Below are positions 54,180-62,745 of a stretch of 64,000 nt of DNA, one piece after another. This DNA comes from Candidatus Leucobacter sulfamidivorax. GTDB lineage: Bacteria > Actinomycetota > Actinomycetes > Actinomycetales > Microbacteriaceae. The stretch covers positions 1 to 64,000 of the forward strand of contig QZLF01000002.1 of the NCBI GenBank assembly GCA_016771945.1. Direction: 5' to 3'. The notes below the pieces were generated by a model. That model saw only the letters and a program-made list of their open reading frames with translations, was not told the origin of the DNA and ran no database searches. The position numbers and the translations under genes were made by a program. The number at the start of each line of letters is the position of its first letter. Within the stretch, counting starts at the first letter, position 1.

Positions 54180-54590
54180 ATGACCGATCAGAAGCCGTCA
54201 GTATTGTTCGTCTGCGTGCACAACGCCGGGCGCTCGCAAATGGCCGCAGGCTACCTACGTCACCTCGCGGGCAACGCCATCGAGGTGCGTTCGGCCGGGT
54301 CGATGCCCGCCGAGCAGATCAACCCTGTAGCGGTCGCAGCGATGCGCGAAGAGGGCATCGATATCACCGCGGAAGCCCCGAAGGTACTTACCACCGAGGC
54401 TGTACGGGCCTCCGATGTGGTGATCACGATGGGGTGCGGCGACGCCTGCCCCTTCTTCCCCGGCAAACGCTACGAGGATTGGAAGCTCGATGACCCCGCC
54501 GGTCAGGGTATCGATTCCGTCCGGCCCATCCGCGACGACATCAAGGGCAGAATCGAAACCCTCGTCGGCGAACTGCTCGGAAAGCAGTGA
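54180..54590 (+). CDS. arsC: arsenate reductase, thioredoxin-coupled
   Basis: A 136-residue stand-alone reductase with P-loop C12VHNAGRS and the shuttle cysteines in GCGDACPFF. It reduces As(V) to As(III) for export by Acr3, with TrxA/TrxB upstream as donor. It closely resembles the C-terminal domain of the preceding fusion, so the operon carries two ArsC copies. The ATG is at 54180, and the stop overlaps the next gene (GTGA). Confidence 0.93.
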   Translation: MTDQKPSVLFVCVHNAGRSQMAAGYLRHLAGNAIEVRSAGSMPAEQINPVAVAAMREEGIDITAEAPKVLTTEAVRASDVVITMGCGDACPFFPGKRYEDWKLDDPAGQGIDSVRPIRDDIKGRIETLVGELLGKQ

Positions 54591-55672
54591 CCAAGCCCAC
54601 GCAGAGCCCCTCTGTCATCCCGCTGGCGGATCGGGACCTCGATGTAGTCGTCATCGGTGGCGGCCAGGCCGGACTGGCCGCCGGATACTACCTACGCCGC
54701 GCGGGTGTGCGCTTCGTAATCCTCGATGCGTCCGCCGATCCTGGCGGCGCATGGCAGCATGGCTGGAACTCGCTCCGTCTCTTCTCCCCGGCCGATTACA
54801 GCCCACTGCCGGGATGGCCGATGCCAAGGCAGGAAGGCGAGGAGTATCCGACCGCTTCGCACGTCGTCGACTATCTTCGTGCGTACGAGCACCGCTACGA
54901 CCTCCCCACCCATCGCCCGGTCCGGGTGAGCGCGGTTCGACGTGATGTGGAACAGCTAGCAGTGGACACCGACCACGGCACCTGGCGGGCCGCTCACGTG
55001 ATCAGCGCGACCGGCACTTGGGGGAACCCCTATGTGCCGACGTACCCTGGCGCATCCGCCTATACCGGGAAGCAGCTCCACACCGTCGATTACTCGTCAC
55101 CCGACTCCTTCCAGGGGAAACGGGTCGCTGTCGTCGGCGGTGGCAACTCTGCGGCGCAGATCCTCGCCGATGTGTCCATGGTCGCTGCGACCCGGTGGTA
55201 TGCGCAGCGGCCACCCCTGTTCATGCCAGACGACGTCGACGGGCGCGTACTGTTCGACGTCGCAAGCCGTCGAGAATCCGCTCAACGACACGGAAAACAG
55301 ACGGCCGGTGTGTCAGCGCTGGGTGATGTCGTCATGGTGGAAAGTGTCCGCGAGGCACGTGATCGCGGCGTCCTCCACACACTCCCGATGTTTCACCAGC
55401 TCACCGCCCACGGGGTTATCGAGTCGGACGGCAGCGAGTGGGAGTGCGATGCGGTCATCTGGTGTACCGGGTTTCGGCCCGCCCTCGACCACCTCGCACC
55501 GCTTCATCTCACAACTCGGGCAGGCAAGCCGCTCACGAACGGGACACGCTCAGCAGATGAACCACGGCTGGACCTGCTCGGTTATGGGGATTGGACGGGT
55601 ATCGCATCGGCGACCATCGTCGGCGCGAGCCGCACAGCCAAGCTCGCCGTCGCAGATATCGTCAATAGCTGA
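54587..55672 (+). CDS. arsO: FAD/NADP-dependent monooxygenase, ArsO-like
   Basis: A 361-residue flavin monooxygenase with FAD motif GGGQAGLAAGYYL near the N-terminus, NADP motif GGGNSAAQI in the middle, and the late ATG-type motif (WCTGFRP). Proteins of this form in arsenic operons are called ArsO; the reaction is not firmly known, but oxidation of arsenicals is suspected. The GTG start overlaps the arsC stop, so it is last gene of the plus-strand arsenic operon. The next gene is convergent. Confidence 0.8.
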   Translation: MTKPTQSPSVIPLADRDLDVVVIGGGQAGLAAGYYLRRAGVRFVILDASADPGGAWQHGWNSLRLFSPADYSPLPGWPMPRQEGEEYPTASHVVDYLRAYEHRYDLPTHRPVRVSAVRRDVEQLAVDTDHGTWRAAHVISATGTWGNPYVPTYPGASAYTGKQLHTVDYSSPDSFQGKRVAVVGGGNSAAQILADVSMVAATRWYAQRPPLFMPDDVDGRVLFDVASRRESAQRHGKQTAGVSALGDVVMVESVREARDRGVLHTLPMFHQLTAHGVIESDGSEWECDAVIWCTGFRPALDHLAPLHLTTRAGKPLTNGTRSADEPRLDLLGYGDWTGIASATIVGASRTAKLAVADIVNS

Positions 55673-55689
55673 CTGGGCGGAAGCCGACG

Positions 55690-56907
55690 TTATCGCACGT
55701 GCGCCAAGGGCGATCGGGTTTGAACACGAGCGCTGGCGATCAGGAGGAGCGTTGCGATACCCGCGATAACAGCCAGCGCGCCGAAGGCGGCCGCGTAGCC
55801 GCCGAACGCTCCGGCGAGTACCACGCCGATCCACGGCGCCATCGCGGTTACCAACATGGTGGGTGTTCCGATTATCCCCGAGAGTTGCCCATAGGCGCGC
55901 GGCCCCCAACGATCCGTCACAGCGGTGGCCTGGAGAAGGGTCCCGATGCCACGACCGACCCCGGCTGCCATGGAGATTCCCACGAGCACCGCGAACGGGC
56001 CGGAAAGGATCGCGAATGCCGCGGCGCTCACGGCGACGATCGCAAACGCTGCCCCGGTGCGCATGGTGAGCGACGCTCGCCGCGCGAAGGCGGTGTAGAA
56101 GACACGCCCCGCGACCTGCCCGATCCCGCCGAGTCCGAGCACCCACGCAGCTTCGGACGTCGTCAGTCCACGTTCGAGCATCAACGCCATCATCGCGATC
56201 AACACCGTATGTATCGCGGCGGATGCGATCGTGAGCCCGGCCGTCAAGAGCCAGAACTGGCCACGGCGGAGAACTCCTGACACGTACCCCCGCTCATCGA
56301 GAGACCGAGCTGTGTGGTCAGCGTGCTGTTGGGGTCGCGAATGTCGCAAGAGGATCCAGTGCGCTGGTGCGGTGACTAGTGCCAGAGCGACGGCAGACCA
56401 CAGGTAAGTGCCACGCCAACCGACAGCCGCCCCAACGTGCGCGACGAGCGGAGCGAACACTGTTGCGGACAGGTCAGCGACCAGCGTGAGCGTGGTCAGT
56501 GGCCCGAGGCTGCGCGCGCCGTACCATGAGGTGATGGCCGCGAACGCGGGCTGGTACAGCACGCCCGACATTCCGAATCCCGCAAGGATCCACGCGGCAG
56601 CGAACACGATCGAATTGTCAGATGCGGCAACGAGAGCCAGCGCCGCCGCGCTGAGCAAGGACCCGAGGGCCATTACCCAGCGCGGGCCGTGTCGGTCGAT
56701 GAGCTTCCCGACCGGCACCCCGAGGAGCGCGGACACCACGAGCGACCCTGAGAACGCGAGCGTCACGAACTGGGCAGACCAGCCCGTGTCGCTCACGATT
56801 TGCGGTGCAAGAACGGGAAACGCGTAGTACAGCAACCCCCACGACACGGTGACCGTGACGCTGAGCGTGGCGAGCATCACACCCAGCCGCGGCGGGCGTT
56901 CTCGCAC
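55690..56907 (-). CDS. MFS transporter of the arsenic cluster
   Basis: A 405-residue, 12-helix major facilitator starting at a GTG at 56907 (VRERPPRLGVMLATLSVTVTVSWGLLYYAFPVLAPQIV), with the loop motif GKLIDRHGPRWVM after helix 2. It begins one base after the stop of the flavoprotein gene, so the two are co-translated. Substrate is unknown; because of that partner an oxidised or organic arsenical is the natural guess. It is not an Acr3 or ArsB. The gene is intact. Confidence 0.82.
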   Translation of the reverse strand: MRERPPRLGVMLATLSVTVTVSWGLLYYAFPVLAPQIVSDTGWSAQFVTLAFSGSLVVSALLGVPVGKLIDRHGPRWVMALGSLLSAAALALVAASDNSIVFAAAWILAGFGMSGVLYQPAFAAITSWYGARSLGPLTTLTLVADLSATVFAPLVAHVGAAVGWRGTYLWSAVALALVTAPAHWILLRHSRPQQHADHTARSLDERGYVSGVLRRGQFWLLTAGLTIASAAIHTVLIAMMALMLERGLTTSEAAWVLGLGGIGQVAGRVFYTAFARRASLTMRTGAAFAIVAVSAAAFAILSGPFAVLVGISMAAGVGRGIGTLLQATAVTDRWGPRAYGQLSGIIGTPTMLVTAMAPWIGVVLAGAFGGYAAAFGALAVIAGIATLLLIASARVQTRSPLAHVR

Positions 56908-56908
56908 G

Positions 56909-58216
56909 TCACACAGTGAGCGTCAGCGATACCGGCTTGGGAGCACAACACGAGCCCGCGCCGCTCACCGCGTCTGGGGCGTCGAAGTCGCCAGCGCCTC
57001 CGCACACGCCCGTGTCGGGGAGCACGAGATCGACTCGTGCGGCAGCCTCGTGATCGCCCGCGATCTCCGCCACCACGCTGCGCACCTGCTCGAACCCGGT
57101 CAGTGCGAGGAAGTTCGGCGCACGACCATAAGACTTCGCGCCGACAATATAGAAGCCTTGCTCGGGGTGTGCGAGATCCGCCGCGCCGGTCGCACGAATC
57201 GATCCGCAGGAGTGGAGATTCGGGTCAACCTCCTCCGCGACACGCACCGGGGCCTCAAGACGCACATCGAGATCGAGTCGAATCTCAGACAAGAACGACA
57301 GGTCGGGACGCAACCCGGTCGCAACGAACACGCGTGCAGCAGGATCGAGTCTCCGCCCGTCTTCTGCGACCAGGACCACCCGGCCGTCCTCGTGCAGAAT
57401 CTGTTCGGTGCGGAACCCGGTGACCAGGTCGACAAGCCCATCGTCGACGGCCTGCTTCGCGCGCTGCCCGAGCGCTCCGCGCTCCGGCAACTCATCAGCT
57501 GTGCCCCCGCCGAAGGTGTTGCCGACCAGGCCGCGACGTAGCACCCACGACACCCGTGTGCCCGGCGCCTCGTGTACCACGGGCGCGAGCAGAGTAATGG
57601 CGGTCGCCGCAGAGTGGCCATTGCCGACCACGACCACGTGCTCACCGCCGAATGCCGCTGCCAACTCGCTGGTCGGGATGCCGTAGCTGAGCGCCCCGGC
57701 TTCAACCGCCGCCAGCTCACCGAGGGCAGGCAACCCGTCGGCGCCCGCCGGGTTCGGGGTCTGCCACGTGCCCGAGGCGTCGATCACGGCACGAGCATCG
57801 ATGCGACCCTCGCCCCCATCCGCAAACTGCACGTGCACGACGAAGGGCTGTTCGTCGCGGCCCGCGTCGACGGTGCGGTCACGACCCTTGCGACTGACTC
57901 CGACCACGCGCGAGCCGTACCGGACGCGATTGCCCAGCGCCTCAGCGAGCGGGGCGAGGTACCCGTCGATCCACTCCGCTCCGGTCGGAAGTCCGCTCTC
58001 GGGCTGCACCCAGCCCGTGGACTCTAACAGCCGGGCACTGGCCGCATCGACCAGCTCGGCCCAGTCCGAGAACAAGCGCACGTGGCCCCACTCCGCAACG
58101 CCGGAAGCCGCACCCGGTCCCGCTTCCAGCACGAGCGGTTCGATTCCGCGCTCCACAAGATGGGCCGCGGCGACAAGTCCCTGTGGGCCTGCACCAATTA
58201 CGACGACAGGATTCAT
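56909..58216 (-). CDS. FAD/NAD(P)-binding oxidoreductase with C-terminal Cys pair
   Basis: A 435-residue flavoprotein. FAD motif GAGPQGLVAAAHL is at the N-terminus, NADP motif GNGHSAATA in the middle, and FVATGLRPD later, as in flavin monooxygenase-like enzymes. The C-terminal 45 residues are an added tail with DTGVCGGAGDF and SGAGSCCAPKP, a vicinal Cys pair suited to As(III) binding. The ATG at 58216 (GAAGG upstream) is preferred over an upstream ATG that would add 22 featureless residues. It is divergent from arsR and coupled to an MFS gene. The reaction is unknown. Confidence 0.8.
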   Translation of the reverse strand: MNPVVVIGAGPQGLVAAAHLVERGIEPLVLEAGPGAASGVAEWGHVRLFSDWAELVDAASARLLESTGWVQPESGLPTGAEWIDGYLAPLAEALGNRVRYGSRVVGVSRKGRDRTVDAGRDEQPFVVHVQFADGGEGRIDARAVIDASGTWQTPNPAGADGLPALGELAAVEAGALSYGIPTSELAAAFGGEHVVVVGNGHSAATAITLLAPVVHEAPGTRVSWVLRRGLVGNTFGGGTADELPERGALGQRAKQAVDDGLVDLVTGFRTEQILHEDGRVVLVAEDGRRLDPAARVFVATGLRPDLSFLSEIRLDLDVRLEAPVRVAEEVDPNLHSCGSIRATGAADLAHPEQGFYIVGAKSYGRAPNFLALTGFEQVRSVVAEIAGDHEAAARVDLVLPDTGVCGGAGDFDAPDAVSGAGSCCAPKPVSLTLTV

Positions 58217-58256
58217 TTCATACCTTCTCTTATCGACATTCTTCGATGGGTCAAGC

Positions 58257-58275
58257 ATGTCGAATGCATCGACAG
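58257..58275. promoter_or_regulatory. candidate ArsR operator in divergent gap
   Basis: TGTCGA-ATGCA-TCGACA (58258-58274) is a perfect short dyad in the 87-bp gap between the flavoprotein gene and arsR. A related half-site, TATCGACATTC, lies about 25 bp to the left. A repressor here could control both directions. Confidence 0.5.
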
Positions 58276-58303
58276 ATGTCAATACGTGCGAGAGAATGGA
58301 TCT

Positions 58304-58657
58304 ATGGCAACCCCGGGAAGTACCACCGAAGAGATCACGGCACGCACGTGCTGCGCGCCCGCAAACGATGCGGCACTCGATGACTCACGTTCGCAGCACC
58401 TCGCACAGGTGTTCAAAGCGCTCGGCGACCCCGCCAGAGTAAAGTTGTTCTCACTAATCGTCGCGAGTACCGACGGTGAGATGTGCGTCTGCGATCTCAC
58501 CGAGCCCGTGGGGCTCTCACAATCGACTGTCTCACATCACATGAAACTGCTCGTCGAGGCGGGCCTTGTCACTCGTGAACAGCGTGGGCGTTGGGCGTAC
58601 TACCGGACGGTTGACGGCGCTGTCGAAAAGGCCGCCCGCTCGGTCCTCACAGTCTAG
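58304..58657 (+). CDS. arsR: ArsR-family arsenite-responsive repressor
   Basis: A 117-residue winged-helix repressor. The N-terminal tail carries a vicinal pair (ARTCCAPAND), and the usual ArsR metal-site region has MCVCDLTEPVGLSQSTVSHHMKLL, with C-x-C. Combined sites of this sort bind As(III). It is divergent from the flavoprotein/MFS pair and likely controls it, and perhaps the operon at 50737. The ATG at 58304 is chosen for the ArsR length; ribosome site is weak. Confidence 0.87.
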   Translation: MATPGSTTEEITARTCCAPANDAALDDSRSQHLAQVFKALGDPARVKLFSLIVASTDGEMCVCDLTEPVGLSQSTVSHHMKLLVEAGLVTREQRGRWAYYRTVDGAVEKAARSVLTV

Positions 58658-58744
58658 GCCTTCATGCCACCACAAGTTCTCGGTCAGGTGTGGCTGATTG
58701 GGGACGTCTGAGATCGATCGCGCGCGACTGAGCACCTTCTTTGC

Positions 58745-59278
58745 ATGAGCAAGCGCAACACTCGAAGTTCATTACCCGATCCCTCCGTCGACCTTCCAAT
58801 CGCCAGCATCAGCGTCGATGAGCGTGGCGCGATGCACGTCACGTACGACGGACATGAGTTCCCACCTTCGACGCCAGATACAGAATGGAGTCGGGGTCGG
58901 TTCGGTGATCTGCTCGACGCACTCTCCGCGCACCGCACGCGCACACTCCGCGTCGAGGTGCACGAGTACGACGGCTCGGTATTCACTGACATCATCCACG
59001 CCACTCGCAGCGAGCGCATCGAAGACGAGGTGCCGCTGCCCAGTGCCACGCGGCGAGCGCGCCATCGAACGACTCATCAACTGATCGAGATACGCGGCTC
59101 CGGGTTCATTCCCGGTGAGGACGTGACGGTTGCGCTCACGCTATCGAGCGCGGAAGGCGCCGCAGACGGCACAGCTCGCGCAGTTGTCGATCTCAGCCAC
59201 ATTGCGGATCAGAACGCAGAACTCCTGCTCATCGGGCGCATCTCAGGTGTGATTGTCGTCGAGCGGTTGCAGTCATGA
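58745..59278 (+). CDS. hypothetical protein of the conjugation cluster, 177 residues
   Basis: A soluble protein, ATG at 58745, whose stop overlaps the coupling-protein gene by four bases. The first half is mixed strand/helix (IASISVDERGAMHVTYDGHEFPP), the second half looks beta-rich (QLIEIRGSGFIPGEDVTVALTLSS) like an Ig-type fold. No signal peptide or membrane helix is seen. Coupling to the VirD4-like gene implies a transfer role, unknown in detail. Confidence 0.68.
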   Translation: MSKRNTRSSLPDPSVDLPIASISVDERGAMHVTYDGHEFPPSTPDTEWSRGRFGDLLDALSAHRTRTLRVEVHEYDGSVFTDIIHATRSERIEDEVPLPSATRRARHRTTHQLIEIRGSGFIPGEDVTVALTLSSAEGAADGTARAVVDLSHIADQNAELLLIGRISGVIVVERLQS

Positions 59279-61053
59279 CGAGCGCCCAGTCTCACAGCCG
59301 AGGTCTTGGAGAGGAGCTGACCAACGCCCTCATGATTGGCCTCTTCGCACTGTTCGGTTTCGCCGCCGTACTCCGCGGGGCCGGATCGGTCGCAGCGTTT
59401 CTTACTGGTGCTAAGCAGCCTGAAATCGGCTTCGCTGGCGGTGTCAACGTGCTCTTTGCCCCCGCTGACCCCGCCACGGCACTTGGTGCGCACGGCCTCA
59501 ATGCAGTTGTGTACTGGGTCGTAGCAGTTCTTCTTCTCGGTTTGCTCACCACCGCGATTGTGTGGGCCTGGGCTCGGATACGACGCCATACTCGGGCCCT
59601 CACTATCGACCCCCGCAAGCTCCAAGGAACCGCGAGTGGGCACGACGTCGCATCCAGCGCTTCCTCGAAGTCACTCCTTCGTCGGGCTGCGACGCTACGT
59701 CCTTCGCTTGAGCATCCGAAGCCGGAGGATGTGGGCTTCTTGCTTGGTCGCTCGCACGGCAAACAGATCTGGGCGAGCGTCGAAGATTCGATCTTGCTGA
59801 TCGGTCCTCCGCGCTCAGGCAAGGGCCTCCATTTCGTGATCCCGGCCATCCTCGACGCCCCAGGCGCAGTCGTCACAACGTCCACCCGCCCAGACAACCT
59901 CACCGTGACGCTCAAGGCACGAGAACGCATGGGCCCTGTCGCGGTCTTCGATCCACAACACCTGGCCGAAGGCATTCCTGCCGGGCTGCGATGGTCACCG
60001 ATCAGAGGCTGCGAGGATCCGCTCACTGCGATGATCCGAGCGACCGGTCTCGCGGCAGCAACCGAACTCTCCTCTGGTGGTGTCGAAGGTGGCGGCTTCT
60101 GGGAGGGCAAGACCCGGGTCGCGCTACAAGCGCTCCTCCACGCCGCAGCCCTCGATCACAGGACCCCTGCGGAACTATTCCGATGGACGCTCGACCCCGC
60201 GGCCGCCGCCGAGGCCGTTGCGATCCTCACCGGTTCACCGCTCGCCGCAACCGGATGGGCCGAATCATTGGAAGCAATGCTCGACGCTGACCCGCGCACT
60301 CGCGACAGTATCTGGCAGGGAGTGTCGCTCGCACTGGCGTCACTCGCCGACCCCAGGGTGTTGGACGCGGTAAGCCCCACTGAGGGCGAGCACTTCGACC
60401 CGGAGCAGTTCATTCGCAGCCGGGGCACGCTATACCTGCTCGCGACCGGAGCTGGTGCCGGAAACAGCGCCGCGCTGGTCGCTGCCTTCGTCGAAGACCT
60501 CGTCGAAACCGCGCGCCGCATGGCCGCACGATCACCCGGCGCGAGGCTGGATCCACCGCTACTGCTCGCGCTCGATGAGATCGGGAACCTCGCCCCGCTC
60601 CCTTCATTGCCAACCCTCATGGCCGAGGGTGGCGGCACGGGCATCACGACGATGCCGGTGCTCCAATCGCTCGCTCAAGCACGCGACAAGTGGTCAGAAA
60701 ATCAGGCCGCTGCGATCTGGGACGCAAGCATCGCGAAGATCATCCTCGGCGGTGCATCGAACTCTCGCGACCTCCAAGACCTCTCCACCCTCATCGGCGA
60801 ACGCGACGAATTCACCGATTCCGTTACGTTCGGCGACTACGGCTCACGCTCCAGTCAGCGCTCCGTCCGCAGAGTCCCCATTCTGCCGCCGGATCGCATT
60901 CGGGCGCTCCCCTTCGGGTCCGGCGTGATTCTGCTCCGATCGACGGCACCAATCATCACCGATCTACACCCATGGCCGAAACGTGCTGACGGAGAGAAGC
61001 TCCGCCTCGATCGTTCGGCGACCGAGGCTCTGCTGGAGCACCCCAAGCATTAG
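59275..61053 (+). CDS. type IV coupling protein (VirD4/TraG-like ATPase)
   Basis: A 592-residue ATPase that brings the relaxase-DNA complex to the mating channel. Two N-terminal membrane helices (LMIGLFALFGFAAVLRGAG and VVYWVVAVLLLGLLTTAIVWAW) are followed by Walker A GPPRSGKG (about 176-183), a nucleotide-binding core and Walker B LLLALDEIGNL (D434-E435). PTLMAEGGGTGITTMPVLQSL is the expected motif after it. It lies about 9 kb from the mating-channel genes because the arsenic cluster sits between. Confidence 0.91.
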   Translation: MTSAQSHSRGLGEELTNALMIGLFALFGFAAVLRGAGSVAAFLTGAKQPEIGFAGGVNVLFAPADPATALGAHGLNAVVYWVVAVLLLGLLTTAIVWAWARIRRHTRALTIDPRKLQGTASGHDVASSASSKSLLRRAATLRPSLEHPKPEDVGFLLGRSHGKQIWASVEDSILLIGPPRSGKGLHFVIPAILDAPGAVVTTSTRPDNLTVTLKARERMGPVAVFDPQHLAEGIPAGLRWSPIRGCEDPLTAMIRATGLAAATELSSGGVEGGGFWEGKTRVALQALLHAAALDHRTPAELFRWTLDPAAAAEAVAILTGSPLAATGWAESLEAMLDADPRTRDSIWQGVSLALASLADPRVLDAVSPTEGEHFDPEQFIRSRGTLYLLATGAGAGNSAALVAAFVEDLVETARRMAARSPGARLDPPLLLALDEIGNLAPLPSLPTLMAEGGGTGITTMPVLQSLAQARDKWSENQAAAIWDASIAKIILGGASNSRDLQDLSTLIGERDEFTDSVTFGDYGSRSSQRSVRRVPILPPDRIRALPFGSGVILLRSTAPIITDLHPWPKRADGEKLRLDRSATEALLEHPKH

Positions 61054-61136
61054 CAAGCACGGGTGACGATCGCGCACCTACCTGTCGCAGCGGCTGAACA
61101 AAGGCGGCCGCCTGACCAGACAGGAAGAACATCATC

Positions 61137-61595
61137 ATGTCGATCCACACACAAGAATCCGTCTCGGGCTTTGTCACCTCAGAACCGCAGCTGACCGTCT
61201 CGGCTAATGGCAACCCGCGCCTCTACTTTCGCTTCGGGCAAGAACACTTCCGCCGCGAGGAAGACGGCACATTCACGCAACTGGAGTCGAGCTTTCACCA
61301 CCTCGTCATGTTCGGGCGTTCCGCCGAACGCGCTTCAGAACGATTTTCCAAGGGCGACAACTTCATAGCTGAGGGATATCAACGACCCGTAAGCTACGAG
61401 CGCGAAGGTCAAAGCGTCGAGAGCGAGGAGTTCGTCGCAAAGCGGATCGGCCACGACGCGGCCCGCACCCGGTACGAAGTCGACCGCTCACCCCGCAAGA
61501 CCGCCTCGCGGAGCAGCGCCGACAAAGAGCAGCGCCGTGCATTTGCACCCCGAACCTCGGGAGCCGTGAATGGTGCTCCGTCTCTCGGGTACTGA
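61137..61595 (+). CDS. single-stranded DNA-binding protein (conjugative type)
   Basis: A 152-residue protein with an OB-fold start (SGFVTSEPQLTVSANGNPRLYFRFGQEH) and LVMFGRSAERASERFSKGDNFIAEGYQRP, matching SSB-like proteins carried by conjugative elements. The C-terminus is basic and disordered and lacks the acidic tip of housekeeping SSB. It probably coats the transferred strand. The ATG at 61137 follows AGGAAG. Confidence 0.82.
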   Translation: MSIHTQESVSGFVTSEPQLTVSANGNPRLYFRFGQEHFRREEDGTFTQLESSFHHLVMFGRSAERASERFSKGDNFIAEGYQRPVSYEREGQSVESEEFVAKRIGHDAARTRYEVDRSPRKTASRSSADKEQRRAFAPRTSGAVNGAPSLGY

Positions 61596-61613
61596 GCCGG
61601 ATCGGAGCAGCAC

Positions 61614-62186
61614 ATGAACGAGCACAGCATCCCCGGCGAAGACAACGAGAACATCCAGGCTGAGCGGTTTGAGCCGGATCTCGTCGCAGAGCCGCCACAT
61701 CCCATCAACTGGAACCTCCTCACATCGCAAGACCTCGAAGAAGAACTCCTCGAACTCAATCGCTGGGTGAACTGGCTCCGCACGGAGTACGGCCTACCCG
61801 CCGCGGTGATTCCACCGGTCTGGCATCGTCACCCCGAGTTGTTCTGGGAGCTTTCCGCACTCCACCTGCATTGGCTGTGCGCCTACGACGCCAACCAAGA
61901 CGGCTCAGCACCGTTCGGTTGGCATCGCGACTTCGCAGAGGCCCGTCAGCGTCTGCGCGACTGGGTGACGGCCAGCGGCACGCGACTTGACCGAGATCGC
62001 CCGACGCGGCAAACCGTCTGGCCGGGCGAGGAACGCACCGTCGACATCGTGGAGCAGACCATCACGGATCGGGATGCAGATTTCGTACAGTTCGTTCTCG
62101 AACAGGTTGAGGCGCGCAGGGCCGCAGAGGATGCGTTCTACGCAAGTATCGACGATCGGCCCGGGGAGGTGTCTGGTCAGGAGTAG
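61614..62186 (+). CDS. DUF4913-family protein
   Basis: A 190-residue acidic protein with the DUF4913 core: LNRWVNWLRTEYGLPAAVIPPVWHRHPELFWELSALHLHWLCAYD, then a GWHRDF segment. This family is common on actinobacterial plasmids and integrative elements beside ssb or coupling-protein genes, without known function. It follows the SSB gene by 18 bp on the same strand. Confidence 0.8.
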   Translation: MNEHSIPGEDNENIQAERFEPDLVAEPPHPINWNLLTSQDLEEELLELNRWVNWLRTEYGLPAAVIPPVWHRHPELFWELSALHLHWLCAYDANQDGSAPFGWHRDFAEARQRLRDWVTASGTRLDRDRPTRQTVWPGEERTVDIVEQTITDRDADFVQFVLEQVEARRAAEDAFYASIDDRPGEVSGQE

Positions 62187-62194
62187 TCCAGCCT

Positions 62195-62551
62195 TCATGT
62201 GCCGACGAGTTCCCCGTGATGTTCGTGGCGCGCTTGCTCGCGACGTGCCACGGCTTCGTCGTGTCGCGCACGGATGAGAAGTGCCACGGAGATCGGGCCG
62301 ATCACGACGTATTTCAACGCGTTCCACAGGCACAGCAGGATGACGAGGTTGAGCCAACCTGGGGCGCCATCGCCGACCCCAGATGAGCACCAATACGCGA
62401 GCACGATGTACGGCGCAGCCAAGAGCATCGCGGGAACGCCCCATTTCAGGCCACGGCGTCGCCGGATCCGGCCCAGCACAATGTTCGTGGGTGCGTATCG
62501 CTGCAGAACTGCATAGATGAAGCTGCTGACCGTCAATATCAAACGGATCAT
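62195..62551 (-). CDS. small membrane protein of the conjugative element
   Basis: An 118-residue protein from an ATG at 62551, with helices MIRLILTVSSFIYAVLQRY, VPAMLLAAPYIVLAYWCSS and WLNLVILLCLWNALKYVVIGPISVALLI, and a His/Glu/Arg-rich cytoplasmic tail (EAVARREQARHEHHGE). Such proteins recur next to transfer genes in actinobacterial elements, sometimes mislabelled as sulfate permeases. The function is unknown. It runs opposite to its neighbours and nearly abuts the DUF4913 gene. A longer start at 62710 seems less likely. Confidence 0.65.
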   Translation of the reverse strand: MIRLILTVSSFIYAVLQRYAPTNIVLGRIRRRRGLKWGVPAMLLAAPYIVLAYWCSSGVGDGAPGWLNLVILLCLWNALKYVVIGPISVALLIRARHDEAVARREQARHEHHGELVGT

Positions 62552-62745
62552 GATGGGGCCTATCGTCACACGTCGATCTCCGTCGAGGAAGCAGCATGTG
62601 AATCGAACGCCCGAGAGGGCCGCCCCGAAGGGCCCGCAGAGTTGGGAACCTGCTTCGTCTCCCAGGGTACGCCTACTCCGTATGAGTCGAAAGGGGCAGC
62701 ATTCGAACACCTTCTCAGTGAGATCTCACCTCGAAGGAGGCCATC

